A stretch of 64,000 nt of DNA from Lithodes maja (GCA_037953745.1 JBAKBP010013146.1:1-64000); one strand, 5' to 3'; positions 21,430 to 32,971 are shown, counted from the first letter of the stretch. Notes: generated by a model from the sequence alone, not told the origin. Program-made: numbers and translations.

Positions 21430-24400
21430 GTTGTTGTTGTTGTTGTTGTTCCCTAAGCTGCCTGGCCGAACAGCCCCGAGTCCCTGAGGAAGGCCACGGC
21501 CACGATCGGGCTTTCCCACAGAGCTCTCATTGAGTGTAGGTTGTGTTGTTGGCGTAAGTGGTTGTGTGAAATGCAGTCTTCTATGATGTGTTTAATGGTA
21601 TGGGGTGCTGTGTTACATCCCGGGCAGGCGTCGACAACGGAGTCATCCAGTCTCTTCTGATAGCTCAGGAGAGCTGGATGGTGTCCGCATCTCAGCCTGG
21701 CCAGGTGGACTCTGTCCTCGCGAGGGAGGGAGGATTCGGAAGGATGGATTTCGGGAGGTCGTGCATGCAGCTGCGTGTTGTCTGTGAGTGAGTGGATGGA
21801 TTGGCGAGAGATATGAGTATGGATGTGCTTCTGGAAGTTGGTTCGGGGTGGGCAGGGAGGGAGAGAGGACAATAATTGTGTGTGATACCGTGTGCTGGGT
21901 GTTGTTTTGATATTTCTTGGTGTCTGTGGGTGTGTTGCCATGTAGTTTAGTGGGTGGTCTTGGTTCGTGGAGGCTGCTGCCAGGAATTGAGTGCCTCTCA
22001 TGTCCAGATGGTCTTTGACTTTGAGGATTTTGGTTTCTTGATGTAGATGATCTGTGGGTGCAGTAGCTGTGCAGCCTGTAATGATCTTCAGGGCTTTGTT
22101 TTGAATCGTCTGTAAGGTCTTATGATGTGTTTCAGCTAGGTTAGAAGCCCAGGCTGGGCTTGCGTATTCCATTACTGATCTTATGTATTGTTTATATACT
22201 GTGGTGGTAGTTTCTTTGTTGTGTCCAAATTTTGTGTGAGCAAGTGACCTGAGGGCGTTAAGTCTGGGTGTCAGTTTCTTTTTAATGTTTGTGGTGTGCT
22301 GTTTGAATGTCATATGAGTATCATATGTTACTCCTAGGATTTTGGGTGTGTGTGTATGTGTTAGGGGTGTGTTGTTTATGGTGAGTTGAGGGATGTATTC
22401 GTGTTCACCTGTCCAGCTTGTGAGCAGGGTTGCGGTGGATTTGGCTGGGGCTAGATTAAGTCTGTTTGTAGTGCACCAGCCATGTAGTGTGTTGAGATAG
22501 GGTTGAAGGAGATCTGTTGCTCTTCTTGGGTCATGGTGTGTGCATGTGAGTGTTATGTCATCTGCATAGGAGGCTAAGTTTATTTGGGGAGTATTGGGTG
22601 TAGTTATATCGTGCATGTACAGATTGAAGAGTGCGGGCGATAGGACGGATCCTTGTGGGACTCCGTTTGGAAAGTTTCTGATTTTTGATGACTGACCGGC
22701 AAAAGATACGTGTGCACATCTGCCTGCTAGGAAGTTGGCCAGCCACCTTTTTGTGTTGTTGTGCATGTTTGTGTTGTAGATTTTGTTTGTTAGGTTGTGG
22801 CGGGGGATGGCATCGAAGGCTTTACTAATGTCGAGTGTGGCTAATAGTGATCTGTGTGGTGGTCTAGCTGAGTTGATGCCGTCAAAAGCTCTTTGTGTAA
22901 GGTCTGTGAGAAGAGTGTTTGTGGAGTGCAGTGGTCTAAAGCCATGTTGTGTTGGAGCTAGGGGTAGGTCGGGTGTAATTAGTTGTAATACTAGGCGTTC
23001 CATGACTTTGGAGGGGGAGCAAAGGAGTGTGATGGGGCGGTGCGAGGAGGGTAGCGTGGGGTCTTTGTTGGGTTTGGGGAATGTGATGATGATACCATGC
23101 TTCCAAATGTCTGGTATTGTGTTGTGTGAATAGCTGTAGTTTGATATGTTAGTGAGTGTTTGTATGCCTTGTGGTCCCAGGTGTCTGAGGTGTATGTTGC
23201 TTATGTTGTCTAGGCCACAGGCGGGTGAGTGCTTGAGATTGTTGATGATATGCTTTGTCTGGTGATTGGTGAAGGGTGTATAGTCAGGGTCTGTGGGGAA
23301 TTGTCTCTTACGTCGGATGACACGTCGGTCGTCTTTGTGAGGTTTTAGGTGGCTGACATGTGAGAAGTGATTGATGAGAGTGTTTGCTTGTTGTTTACAT
23401 GAAGGAGTAGAGTCTGTTGTTGTGATTGCAGCATGTGATTGTGTTGTGTTGCTGTTGGAAAGTGTGATGCTGTTTAGTGTTTTGTAGAGTTTTTTGGGGT
23501 TTGTTTTGTGATCAAGTGTTTGTAGGAAGTTATTCCAATTTAGTTTTTGTTGTTCTTGTATTTTGTTGTTAGTTTGGGTGTTGAGTGCTTGAATTTGTTG
23601 TGTGATGTCTTGTGTGTGGGGTGCTGGGGAGTGTTTCAGTGTGTCGCGTTGTCTGATGAGGTTTTGAATTTCTGGTGTGAAGTTGGGGTTGTGTCTTTTT
23701 CTGTTACCTCTTGGAATGTGTTTCTTGTCAGCGTTTTGGATAGTTTTATTGAGTATGTGTACAGCATTGTTGATGTTAGTGATGGGTGTACTGTTTAGAG
23801 TTGTGAAGTGTTGTTCTGTCTCATTTGTAAATGCTTCCCAGTTAGCTCTTTTATAATTGGTGTATGTGTGTTTGTGGCTAGCTGGGGTGAGTCTGGTTTT
23901 GGTGGTGATAATGATCGGGAGGTGGTCAGAGCCTAAGGTTCTGACCACCCTCCAGGATGTTGTGGGGGCGAGTTCTGGGGAGCAAAAGGTGATGTCTGGA
24001 GATGATGGGTTATAGAGGGCTTGGTGAGGAATATGGGTATGTTGATGGATGTCGTTAAGGATGATGAGGTTATCTGTTTGGTTTTGTAGTACCAGCCCTC
24101 TGTCTGTGTCGGGGTTGTCGACAAACCAGGCCGACGTCTTGGCGTTGAAGTCACCACCCAGGATGATGTGTGGGGTGTTTGTGATGTGTTGTAAGTGTGG
24201 TCTGTATATATTTGGTACTGTAGGGGATGTTTGGGGAGGGATGTATGTGTTTATGATGGTTATGTTGGATTTGTTGCCAGTGCGTATTTTAATTGATTGT
24301 ATTTCTGTTGTGTTATCATTTGGGGGGAGGAGGGATTTGGTTTGTACACTGGTTACTATGTATGATATTTCATTGTGTACCAGGGTGATGAGTCCACCGC

Positions 24401-25080
24401 CCCCGCCGACAGCCCGGTCTTGTCTGATGGTGGTGAAATTATGAAATGTGGGTGTTTTTTGTGATGTGCGGAGTTTTGTTTCTTGTAAGATGGCAATGTG
24501 TATGTTGTGTTGTTTGATGAAGTGTGAGAGTTCGTGTTTCTTTGTGTTAATGCCATCTATGTTCAATTGGAGAATGTTAATGTTATGTGCACGATGTATG
24601 TTGGGTGCTGCTGCACGAGGATGGGGTGGGGGTGAGGGAGGGGCTGGAGGTTGGGATGGGTGAGGTGGGGGTGGGGATTGGGGAGCAGGAGATGGGGGTT
24701 GGAATGGATTAGGATGGGGTGTGGTGTGTTGAGTTGAGGATGTGGATGGTATGGGAAGGTTAGGTGGGTTAGGGAGGAGAGGTGGACGGGTTTTAGGGGG
24801 GGGAGTGGATGATATGGGAAGGCTAGGTGGGTTGGGGAGGAGAGGTGGACGGGTTTTAGGTGAGGGATTTGACTGGGAGAGGGAGGGGCATGAGGAACAG
24901 GTCCAGGTGTTCATGTAGTGTTTCTTGGAGGCAAGTGTTGTACAGGTGAAGTGGGTCCAGTTCCTGCATGAATTGCAGAGAACTGAACCCTTAGTGTGGC
25001 GACTCGAGGTGATGGGTTTTGAGCAAGTTGGACATATGTATGTGTACGTGGGTCCTGGGTTGGTTAGATGGATATACAGT
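21430..25080 (-). CDS. LINE H copy 1: single-ORF non-LTR retrotransposon, PHD finger-endonuclease-RT
   Basis: An uninterrupted minus frame of 1153 residues runs from Met 24914 to the stop at 21453 and stays open upstream to at least 25075. Order: a PHD-type C4HC3 finger (about 25034-24888: CPTC, CNSC, H-x2-C, CSSC), a Pro-rich linker, an apurinic-type endonuclease (LNIDGI, QETKL, LGGDFNAKTS, LGSDHLPI), a reverse transcriptase (LDISKAFDAIPRHNL, GVPQGSVLSPALF, YADDITL) and a C-terminal CPGCNTAPHTIKHIIEDC knuckle. It nicks target DNA and copies its RNA there. The 3' end is nearly UTR-less, followed by (AAC)n on the minus strand (21425-21450). No RNase H is seen. I/Jockey-group affinity is likely. 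A truncated second copy lies at 58006-61642. Confidence 0.88.
24888..25034 (-). other. PHD-type zinc finger coding segment upstream of LINE H endonuclease
   Basis: The frame of LINE H read upstream of its first Met gives Cys-x2-Cys, about 13 residues, Cys-x2-Cys, x4-His-x2-Cys, about 17 residues, Cys-x2-Cys: the PHD spacing. It lies in the same open frame as the endonuclease, so the true start is upstream of 24914. Confidence 0.7.
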
Positions 25081-25094
25081 AGATAAGATAGATC

Positions 25095-25345
25095 AATAGA
25101 TAGCAGAAAGAGTAAGTTCTCAGTGTGTTAGGTAATCAGAAAGAGTAAGTTCTCAGTGTGTTAAAGGTAATCAGAAAGAGTAAGTTCTCTGTGTGTTAGG
25201 TAATCAGAAAGAGTAAGTTCTCCTCTGTGTGTTAGGTAATCAGAAAGAGTAAGTTCTCCTCTATGTGTTAGGTAATCAGAAAGAGTAAGTTCTCTATGTG
25301 TTGGGTAGGCTAATCAGAAAGAGTAATTTATCTGTGTGTTATGTA
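25095..25345. repeat. 33-37 bp minisatellite, about 7 units
   Basis: The core AATCAGAAAGAGTAAGTTCT repeats with short variable CTCTGTGTGTTAGG spacers. It lies just upstream of LINE H. Confidence 0.85.
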
Positions 25346-25559
25346 CTCAGAATGCCTCAGGTACTGTTCCATAAGTGATAAGTGCAATGTAGTGAGATGG
25401 GTGTGTGATCTGTCATTAAGTAATTGGTGACTTAATTTAGCATTATTATTGATAACAAATTTGTAATAAATTACAATATTTTATTTCATTTGACAAATTA
25501 TAATAATTCCACCAATCTCTCAAAACAATTATGATAACTCATGATTAAATCTATCTATC
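25346..25559. other. AT-rich unassigned spacer
   Basis: I see no coding potential or repeat copy here. It ends in a TCTA run. Confidence 0.4.
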
Positions 25560-25850
25560 TATCTATATGCTCAGGCCCAATCCCCATTTTGGGGGTAGCC
25601 GACCCAAGACAGAGCATGAACAGGGAAAACACAAAAACAACACAAAACAACAAATAAACACAGATAAAAAGCACAAACTCACACACATCCAGGTCACCCA
25701 GGAGAAGACCCAGAGACCAGGGTCACCAAGGTCGCTCCAGCACTCCCCCGGCCCCCGACCACCCGGAGAGGTTCCGATCTCGGCAGGCAGACATGCAGCG
25801 GAGCCAAAGCCACAAGCCCTCCCACCACACTTCCAGGCGCACCCTTCATA
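25550..25850 (-). mobile_element. SINE or RTE-derived 3' end with (ATAG)n tail
   Basis: Reading minus, the segment ends in GGCTACCCCCAAAATGGGGA, then TTGGGCCTGAGC and ATAG repeats. The RTE-like LINE at 1-690 ends similarly: a CCCC/GGGG hairpin, GGGC, ATAG repeats. A short non-coding element mobilised by that LINE family would look like this. I cannot identify a tRNA head. Confidence 0.45.
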
Positions 25851-26064
25851 TTAATTATTTTGATTAAATAATGTGTCAAAATCAATAGTTTGCCAACAAT
25901 CTTTCTCACACTCTATGCATCAATCATATGATGCCATTTATTCTTTTATTCTAGCTACTTCTTGAAATTTTTACAGTTTTTTATTTTGTTTGCTTATAAG
26001 CTAGATTTTTGGTAAACTAATGAGTATAACTCCACAAGCAATAAAATTGTGCTGTTCTCCACAG

Positions 26065-26153
26065 CACTGTTTGAGCGAGGGAAGAAGACGGTGTTCAGAC
26101 TGATGCGCAGGATTCCACAAGTCAAAGCCAAAATAGAGGAAGAGATTGGAAAG
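26065..26153 (+). CDS. probable host exon resembling sphingosine-1-phosphate lyase
   Basis: An 89-bp open segment is bounded by a good acceptor (pyrimidine-rich, TTCTCCACAG at 26055-26064) and a donor (AAG/GTGGGT at 26154). Phase is 1 in and 0 out. It encodes about 29 residues including FERGKKTVFRLMRRIPQVKA. In S1P lyase the segment after the N-terminal membrane helix is a basic stretch of the same layout (aromatic, KK, FRL/FKL, R-(R/K)-x-P, KI). The enzyme cleaves sphingosine-1-phosphate in the ER membrane. This is the only candidate host exon I found; neighbouring exons are not visible in the window. Identification is from motif memory on a short match. Confidence 0.5.
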
Positions 26154-26561
26154 GTGGGTATATTATTATATGTTACTATAGACTATCTCTTCACATACAG
26201 TACTCTCACTCTCTCCACACACACACACAGACACACACTCAGACACTGACAAAAGAAGTATAACTACTGGTAACTTCCTAACTCAACACATCACAGAGAC
26301 AATAAGGGAATGGGGAGGTGATAGACCCTCAAGATTAGATAGTTTTTACAAAAAAATCCCACATGATATACAAGGATATACAAAACATTAAATACCAGTA
26401 ACCACTAGGCAAGAGTGACCAGAAATATATATTTTTTTTTAATGTGTGTGAATGAGGGAGACAAAAAGACAAAACTGCTTATGATGAGTGCCTCCCCCAA
26501 AGTTGAAAGTAACTGGGTCCAAATTAAGGCATTTTTGAGCCAAAATGTCTGAACACATGTA
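26154..26561. other. unassigned, presumed intronic sequence
   Basis: Holds a CA/GACA-rich simple stretch (about 26216-26250) and otherwise nothing I can assign. Confidence 0.4.
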
Positions 26562-26971
26562 CAGTCCATCCTCCTACAACGCGAGTTTAGGGGCGGCACT
26601 GGGCCTCGTGTTGTAGGTATTTCCCGTTGTAGGAATAACACTTTAAATGGAGATAAGGATGTTGTTTTTGGAGGCAAGAAGATAACATTGCATTGAGGGT
26701 GGAGATTTTGCAGGTAGGCAGGATGCCAGGGGGCATTATCCATTAGCAAAATCATCTTAAAATCCAGTGTGCATCAACGTCATCGCACTGTAGGTGGGGG
26801 GGGGGGGGGGTCACGCAGTAAGAGGAGGCGCCGGATTTGAAGCACTCGTCAAGGCCATTTCGCGTTATATGTTTTCGGCTCGGGTTATAAGAGGTTTAGG
26901 TAATTCGGGACCCCCCCTCGTGTTGAAGGAGGATCGCGTTGTAGGAGCTCGTGTTATAGGAGGATGGACTG
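26562..26971 (-). mobile_element. Tigger-1: deletion derivative of a pogo/Tigger transposon with DDE remnant
   Basis: TIRs CAGTCCATCCTCCTACAACG (left) and the complementary right end reading CGTGTTATAGGAGGATGGAC are bounded by TA at 26560-26561 and 26972-26973. On the minus strand at about 26770-26655 it encodes MILLMDNAPWHP and VIFLPPKTTSL, the second-Asp block of pogo/Tigger (DDE_1) transposases. The copy is thus an internally deleted transposon rather than an unrelated MITE. The rest of the transposase is missing. The G-run at 26796-26809 lies inside. Confidence 0.85.
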
Positions 26972-26989
26972 TAGTTTGAAACAATTTAA

Positions 26990-28270
26990 GTCATAAGATG
27001 AGGGAAAGATGGATTCAGGGAGAGAATTCCAGAGCTCAGCTGTTGAATAGAAGAAAGATTAGGAGTATCGTTTCACTCTTGAGTTGGAGAGTTGCACAGA
27101 GTAGGGGTGGGATTGTGTTGCAAGACGGGTATTACGTATCCTACGTAGAGGAGGTGGTATACACTGAGAGAGCTCTGAGGAACACTGATTATTGTGTAGC
27201 AAGAGAGATGAAACACTGCGGCAAAGAGAGAGAGATTGCTGAGAGTTGGTGAGTGGACGGGAGTTAATGATACGAAAGGCTTTCCTTTCTACTTTGTTTA
27301 GAAGTGCTGTGTGAGAGGATCCTAACCACACATGTGAACAATACTCAATTAAAATGTAAAACTTGCAAACAAAGCAAACCAAAACTGGGACAAAGACAAT
27401 ATAAAGTCAAAACAACTTATCAAAATCGCTATGTGGAAACAACGCTTACTAAATTAAAATTTATGAAATGAAAGAACACAATCCACCACATAGGGTGTAA
27501 ACTACTACATGAGCAAGTTAATCTGGTTCCCAAGCAAACTAATTGCACACATAACAACGCACTATCGTCACGTTCAAGGAATTAGTCAATTTGGGAAGCC
27601 CGGGACGTGCCCTGTGCCCTTTTACAGAGCAAGAAGCTCTGCAGTGGTAAAGAACCCCTATAGGCGGTTGAGCACACCCAGTTTCTGGGATGCTGCCTTA
27701 GCAAGAGTGGTGATATGGTCTTTCCACGAGAGAGCAAACAAAAAAGGACACCAAGAATATTGAGAGAAGATGAAGAGTTTGATTATTGTATTGTTGAAGT
27801 ATAAGGGATAGTCCTCTGGGAGTTCACTGCAGGTAGATAGATGGAGAAATTGGGTTTTGGAAGCATTAAAGTTAACACGGTTTTCTCTGCCTCAATTGGA
27901 AATGGTAGTTAGATCTGAAGAGAAGTGTTGTATGGCTTCTGGAGATCTAGTGTAAGGTAGAGTCATCTGCATATGAATGGATAGGACTGGAGGTACAGTT
28001 GAGATTATTTATGAAAATTAGAAAGAATTAGTAATAGGATAGGACCCTGAGGAACACCGGAGTTGATATGATAAGGAAGTGAACGATGGCCGTCCACAAC
28101 CGCAGCTATGGAACAGCCGGAAAGAAAATTAGAGACAAAGGCACAGATGGAGGGATAGAAACCGAAGGAGGGTACAGTAGTTTAGAAATTAGAGATTTGT
28201 GCCAGATTCTATCAAGGCCTTCGATATGTCTAGCGCAATAGAAAAGGTCTCACCGAAGTCATGAAAGGTG
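26990..28270 (-). pseudogene. LINE J copy 2: degenerate reverse transcriptase with internal insertion
   Basis: Reading minus from 28270, remnants follow the RT order: KAFD-like motif A, KSLISKL, SICAFVSNFLSGCSIAAV, GVPQGPIL (motif B), an ADDST-like motif C (about 27970), HFSSDLTTISNW, FNASKTQFLHLS, then LLALYK, EYCSHVW and the C-terminus also seen in copies 1 and 3. Multiple frameshifts occur; one is a 5-bp TACAGTA insertion at 28173. A foreign block (27347-27605) containing repeat R splits the LALYRG...EYCSHVW region. It is longer than copies 1 and 3 and shows the catalytic core they lack. Confidence 0.75.
27349..27557. repeat. dispersed repeat R, copy 1
   Basis: Begins AAAATGTAAAACTTGCAAAC and ends near GCACACATAACAA. 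It is about 90 percent identical by eye to 29174-29361. It is non-coding and lies within LINE J copy 2. Confidence 0.75.
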
Positions 28271-28281
28271 ATAAAGATTGA

Positions 28282-28408
28282 TAGGACAATGAAGTACTGT
28301 ATATGAATGTAATCAGAGAAACACAGGGAAGAGACTGAATTACACTAGGACAATGAAGTATATGAATGTAATCAGAGAAACACAGGGAAGAGAGACTGAA
28401 TTACACTA
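28282..28408. repeat. 63-bp tandem duplication differing by CTGTA
   Basis: GACAATGAAGTA...ACACTAG occurs twice in succession. The first copy reads GTACTGTATATG where the second reads GTATATG. Confidence 0.85.
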
Positions 28409-28509
28409 GATTTATTTTTAGCTCGCTACAGTGATATTTTGAAGGTTTTGACTGGGAAGTCCCCCCCCCAAAAAAAAAAAAATAATAATAATTAAAAACA
28501 ACAAAAAAT

Positions 28510-29176
28510 TGATAATATACATACGATCATTTATTGAAATATACAAAGAAGTGGTGAACAGATTGGTGCCAAAATTTAGGACAAACCCACCAACAGAGAA
28601 GGCTTGGTTCAACAACAAATTTGCAAAAACAAGGCAACAGAGATATACAGTGTGGAGCAAGGTAAGAAAAAGACCCAGTGACAAAGCATGGAATGGATAT
28701 AATAAAGCAGGAAATTAATGTGTAATAATTTTGAGGAAAGAGGAAGCTAACATGCAAAAATAACCAACAACAAGGCTGTCAACAGGCAGAACACTGACAG
28801 GCTTGTGAAGGTTCGGACGGTGATGGATTACCTACTTGAAGGCTTCAAGCTAGCGTACATCCCCGACGAAAAACTGTTATAAACTGTTATAAACAAACTA
28901 ATCTAAAGTGAACCAAGGCTCTTCTGTGAATTTGTAAATAACCAAATGATCAAATCACAGAAATGAAAGATGGACAAAACATCTACAAGGGTGAAAACAA
29001 ATTGTGTGAATTAATGAATAGCCAACATTTTTTTGTCACTTGAGTGAGTTTACCTAGCCCGAGGTAGAATATGACAGAACTAGAAATGGCAGACATAATT
29101 TAACCCATAAAGGTTGTTACTCAGTTTAATGAGATATTTGGATGCGAGGAAAGCCATGGGACTAGGCGAAATTAAA
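28510..29176 (+). pseudogene. CR1-like LINE fragment, endonuclease-RT linker region
   Basis: The plus frame reads IYKEVVNRLVPKF, KAWFNNKFAKTRQQRYTVW, AWNGYNKAGN and ILRKEEANMQ, then with stops and shifts SEPRLFCEFVNNQ, ELMNSQHFF and YLDARKAMG. This is the order found between endonuclease and RT in CR1-type ORF2. The frame decays with many stops. It is cut at 29174 by repeat R copy 2. Confidence 0.7.
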
Positions 29177-29361
29177 ATGTAAAACTTGCAAACTAAACAA
29201 ACCAAAAGACAAAATAACTTATCAAAATCGCTATGTGGAAACAACGCTTACTAAAATAAAAATTTATGAAATAAAAGAACACAATCCACCACATAGGGTG
29301 TACATTACTACATGAGCAAGTAAATCTGCTTCCCAAGCAAACTAATCGCACACATAACAAT
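29174..29361. repeat. dispersed repeat R, copy 2
   Basis: Second copy of the 27349-27557 repeat in the same orientation, again sitting directly in LINE sequence. Confidence 0.75.
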
Positions 29362-29459
29362 CTAAATCTAGTCTAATATCAGAATGAATAATAAAGGAGT
29401 TTGTCATACCACTATGTAACATAATTTAGTCATATGTAGCTATTAAAAGGAGTAGTACA

Positions 29460-29760
29460 GTACAGTACAGTGAACCCTCAAAGTACGCGCAATTTATCTA
29501 CGCGTAATCAAAGCTACACTTGAACCACAATTGAGGCAACAAATAGAAAAGTACGCTCAATTATTCAAATATACGCGCCGAGCGAACGAGCGGGAGTCGA
29601 TTCGTATATGTTGGAGAGTTTCGGGCGGCCATATTGGCGTGACGCCGGGCCCTCCGACGTCGTCACCGTTGACTGTGGAGAGAGACACATCTCCCGTACC
29701 AAACTATTATGTATCTATAAAGCTCACCAGGATATGAATCTATTAAAAGACTGTTCTTCA
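29460..29760 (+). mobile_element. possible Tigger-like left end
   Basis: Three consecutive TACAG units precede TGAACCCTCAAAGTACGCGC, which has the layout of the other Tigger-type TIRs here (CAGT, pyrimidine-rich step, NACGCG). No matching right end was found, so it is truncated or spurious. Confidence 0.35.
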
Positions 29761-29967
29761 TTTTTCATTGCATGTATCATTTATTGAGCAAACACAATCG
29801 GAAATGGAAAATCTGTTTCTGTTCAGGAGTTGGAGGCGAGATTGTTTACACTTTTCGAAAGTCGCTTCAAAGCTTACTGCTCTCCCCTGGCTAAATTATG
29901 TGAAGCCAATTCCTTAATATGTATTTACCTAATTGTATTTCCCTAATTGTAGTTTACAGGAGTTGAG

Positions 29968-31645
29968 CTAAGCTTGTGTTGTCCCGTCTCTCAATCTACT
30001 TTCATCCAATTTTTTCTTGAAAATATGGATGTTCCTTGCCCCTACCACCTCCGCCTCCACCCTATTCCATTTGTCAATACATCTATAGGGGAAGCTAAAC
30101 TTCCTGATATCGTTCTTGCAGGTAGGTCTTTTTACTTTGTAGCTGTGGCCTCTGGTTATTCCTGTATCCATAATTAATATATCCTCCCTATCCAGCCTCT
30201 CCAGCCCTCGGGCGCATTTGTACATCATTATCATATCTCCCCTCTCTCTCCTCTCTTTTAGACTCGGTAGATTTAATTTGTCTAGCCTCCTTTCATATGG
30301 CAGTTCTCTAAGACTTGGAACCAATCTAGTAACTGCTCTCTGGATTCTTTCTAACTTGTGAATATGCTTCTTAAGATGCGGGGACCACACCACTGCTACA
30401 TACTCCAATCTTGGCTAATCATACGTTTTATAATCTTCGCTAACATGTTCTCATCCAAGTAGTTCAGAGCAACTTTCATATTCCCGGCCATTGCATACAT
30501 TCCGCTAAAGAGCTTGTTAATATGTTTCTTTGGCGACAAGTTATCTTGTATAATCAACCCTAAATCCTTTTCTTTTTCGGCCTTGCTAATTATATTATCT
30601 CCCATCCTGTACTCCCAATTTGGTCTATTCACACTTCTTCCCATATTTAACACATGACATTTACTTATATTAAATTTCATTTTCCACTTGGTGCTCCATT
30701 CGTATATTTTATCTAAATCCCCTTGCAGCTCCTCACAACTACTTATATTTGTTATTTGTCTCATAATTTTTACGCCATCTGCAAACATTGACATGTAGGA
30801 GTTTATGCCTATCGGCAGGTCATTCACGTACACAAGGAACATAAGAGGTGCCAACACAGATCCCTGTGGCACACCACTCTCAACTTTCTGCCACGATGAG
30901 TAAGTTCCTCTAATGTTATCTATCTGTTAAATAGCTCTCCATCCATTTCAGCAAACTCCCCCTGACACATCCTATCGTCTCAAGCTTAGATAACAATCTC
31001 TTATGTGGTACCTTATCGAATGCTTTGGAAAGGTCTAAGTAGACGCAGTCCACCATCCGCCTCTTTCTTGCAGTACATCTATCACCCTACTGTAGTAACA
31101 TAGCAGACTGGTAACACAAGATGTCCCTTCTCTGAATCCAAATTGCTTTGGCATTATTATCTTCTTTCTCTCCAACATTTTCATCCACATCTACCTAATT
31201 AGCTTTTCACAAATCTTGCATACAATACTAGTAAGTGAAACTGGTCTATAGTTTAGAGGGTCCTCGGGGTTTCCATTCTTGTACTGTATATCGGAATGAT
31301 ATTCGCTCTTTTCCATTCAACAGGAACCTGTCCTTTATCTAAGGAAGCTTGAATTTTGTCCCTCACTGGCTCCACTAATTGCTCTGCACACTCCTTTAAA
31401 ACCCAGGCAGACACTTCATCTGGTCCCATAGCTTTACTTACTTCAAGTCCTCTCATCGCAGAAAACAGCTCATCTCTAGTTATTTCAATCTTGCTGAGAC
31501 CACTCTCCAGTACTCCCACCTGTGGTTCGTCAAAACTTTCCTCTCTAGTAAAAACCGACCCCAATTTGTTATTCATTACCTCGCACATGTCCGATACATT
31601 TTCATACGTCCTAGCATCTACTCTTAATTTAGTAATTTGTTTGGT
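29968..31645 (-). pseudogene. LINE D reverse transcriptase part
   Basis: Reading minus from 31640: SDMCEVMNNKLGSVFTRE, GLEVSKAMGPDEVSAWVLKEC, VPVEWKRANIIPIY, then a 5-bp insertion (31282-31288) that shifts frame. Further on: the SLLCYYSRVIDVLQERGGW segment, a motif A remnant, PQGSVLAPLMFLVYVNDLP (motif B) and MFADGVKIM where FADD is expected, so one catalytic Asp is now Gly. The C-terminus has LERIQRAVTRLVPSLRELPY and RRERGDMIMMYK, classic CR1/L2-type. Frameshifts near 30400, 30900 and 31285 and the altered catalytic box make it inactive. Confidence 0.8.
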
Positions 31646-31751
31646 ATGATTAGGAGTAGTGGGCATACACATTATTTCCATTATGTGTATTGTAATTCCA
31701 TATTTAACCCCACTATCTTGTAGTTTGAAAGATCGTCTACACCTTGATATA

Positions 31752-32412
31752 CAGTCCATCCTCCTATAACACGAGCTCCTACAACGCGATCCTCCTTCAA
31801 CACGAGGGGGGGGGTCCCGAATTACTTAAACCTCTTATAACCCGAGCCGAAAACATATAACGCGAAATGGCCTTGCCGAGTGCTTCAAATCCGGCGCCTC
31901 CTCTTACTGCGCGACCCCCCCACCACCTACAGCGCGACGGCAAGAGAGCTTCGGAGCTGGCCCAGCTGGGTTGACGGCAAGCTGAAACATCTCACTCAAC
32001 GTACTGTTTCTTCATTCTAATTTAATTCGGTATATTTGTTTATCCAAACATGATCTTATAATTTACTTGCCTATTATTAGGAAGTAGAGTAATAAGAGCC
32101 CACAGTAACGAATATCCAATTGTTGATAATAAATTAATGTCGGACAGTACGTTTGGTTAGATTTTGTCCACGAAACAACAACAAACCCCAGCTGTGACTA
32201 TGCTTGGCGGTGAATGTTATTCCGATGAAATGGAAGTTGTATAGCCTAGCCTATATATTTATTAAGCTAAAAAAATACGGAAAAGTGGCAAAATTGGGGG
32301 CCCAGTCCCATATAGAATTATCTCCATTTAAAGTGTTATTCCTACAACGCGAAATACCTACAACACGAGGCGCAGTGCCGCCCCTAAACTCGCGTTATAG
32401 AAGGATGGACTG
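31752..32412. mobile_element. Tigger-2: non-autonomous Tigger-like element
   Basis: TIR CAGTCCATCCTCCTATAACA (left) and its near-complement (right), flanked by TA at 31750-31751 and 32413-32414. Same family as Tigger-1: both share the subterminal CTCGTGTTATAGG and GCGAAATACCTACAACACG blocks. No transposase remains in 661 bp. Confidence 0.85.
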
Positions 32413-32970
32413 TACAATTAAGTATGTGGCAGAATATGTATAAGTGTACATATACCTGTAAATACAGTCCTCCTCTACCACTTTTCTCTTCGCCAACATG
32501 TAAACAAACCCGAGTCGATATACGCTTCAAGTCGCTGTGCAGACATCCGAACACTGGGTTTATCGTGACGTCATCTAGAATATAAGTGCTAGTATGCGAA
32601 TAATATCTATAGTCACGGTTTTTGCATTTGAGTGATTATTATTGATGTTTTTTTGTTTGCCAATCCTGCTCATCATAGCATACAGTCATTTATTATTTTT
32701 TGGTCAGTTCAAGTTGGTTGCCATCTTGAACGAGTGTGGAATGGGTGTGTTAAGGTTATTGTCTTACGATTCGCGAAGTTATTGTATTTTCTGAGGACAT
32801 CAACTCATCACAACATTTGGTAAAGGTTAGTAGCTCTTACATATAGGTGGCAGCCCCACCTATAATACTAGGATAGGATAGGTTAGGTAAGGTTGCTAGG
32901 TTAGGCTAATGTCTCCTCAAAGTTGACTATTTGTATAACATAGGTTTAGTAGGCCTACCCACTCCACCCC
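32413..32970. other. unassigned, inside the block splitting LINE D
   Basis: No coding region recognised. Contains one TGACGTCA octamer (32566-32573) and a short GGATA/GGTTAG-rich run at 32872-32910. Confidence 0.4.
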
Positions 32971-32971
32971 G

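Noticed and set aside
31090..31100. Another TACTGTA excision footprint
   Set aside because: Here the sequence is part of the normal LINE D reading frame (CYYSRVIDV); removing 5 bp would break it.
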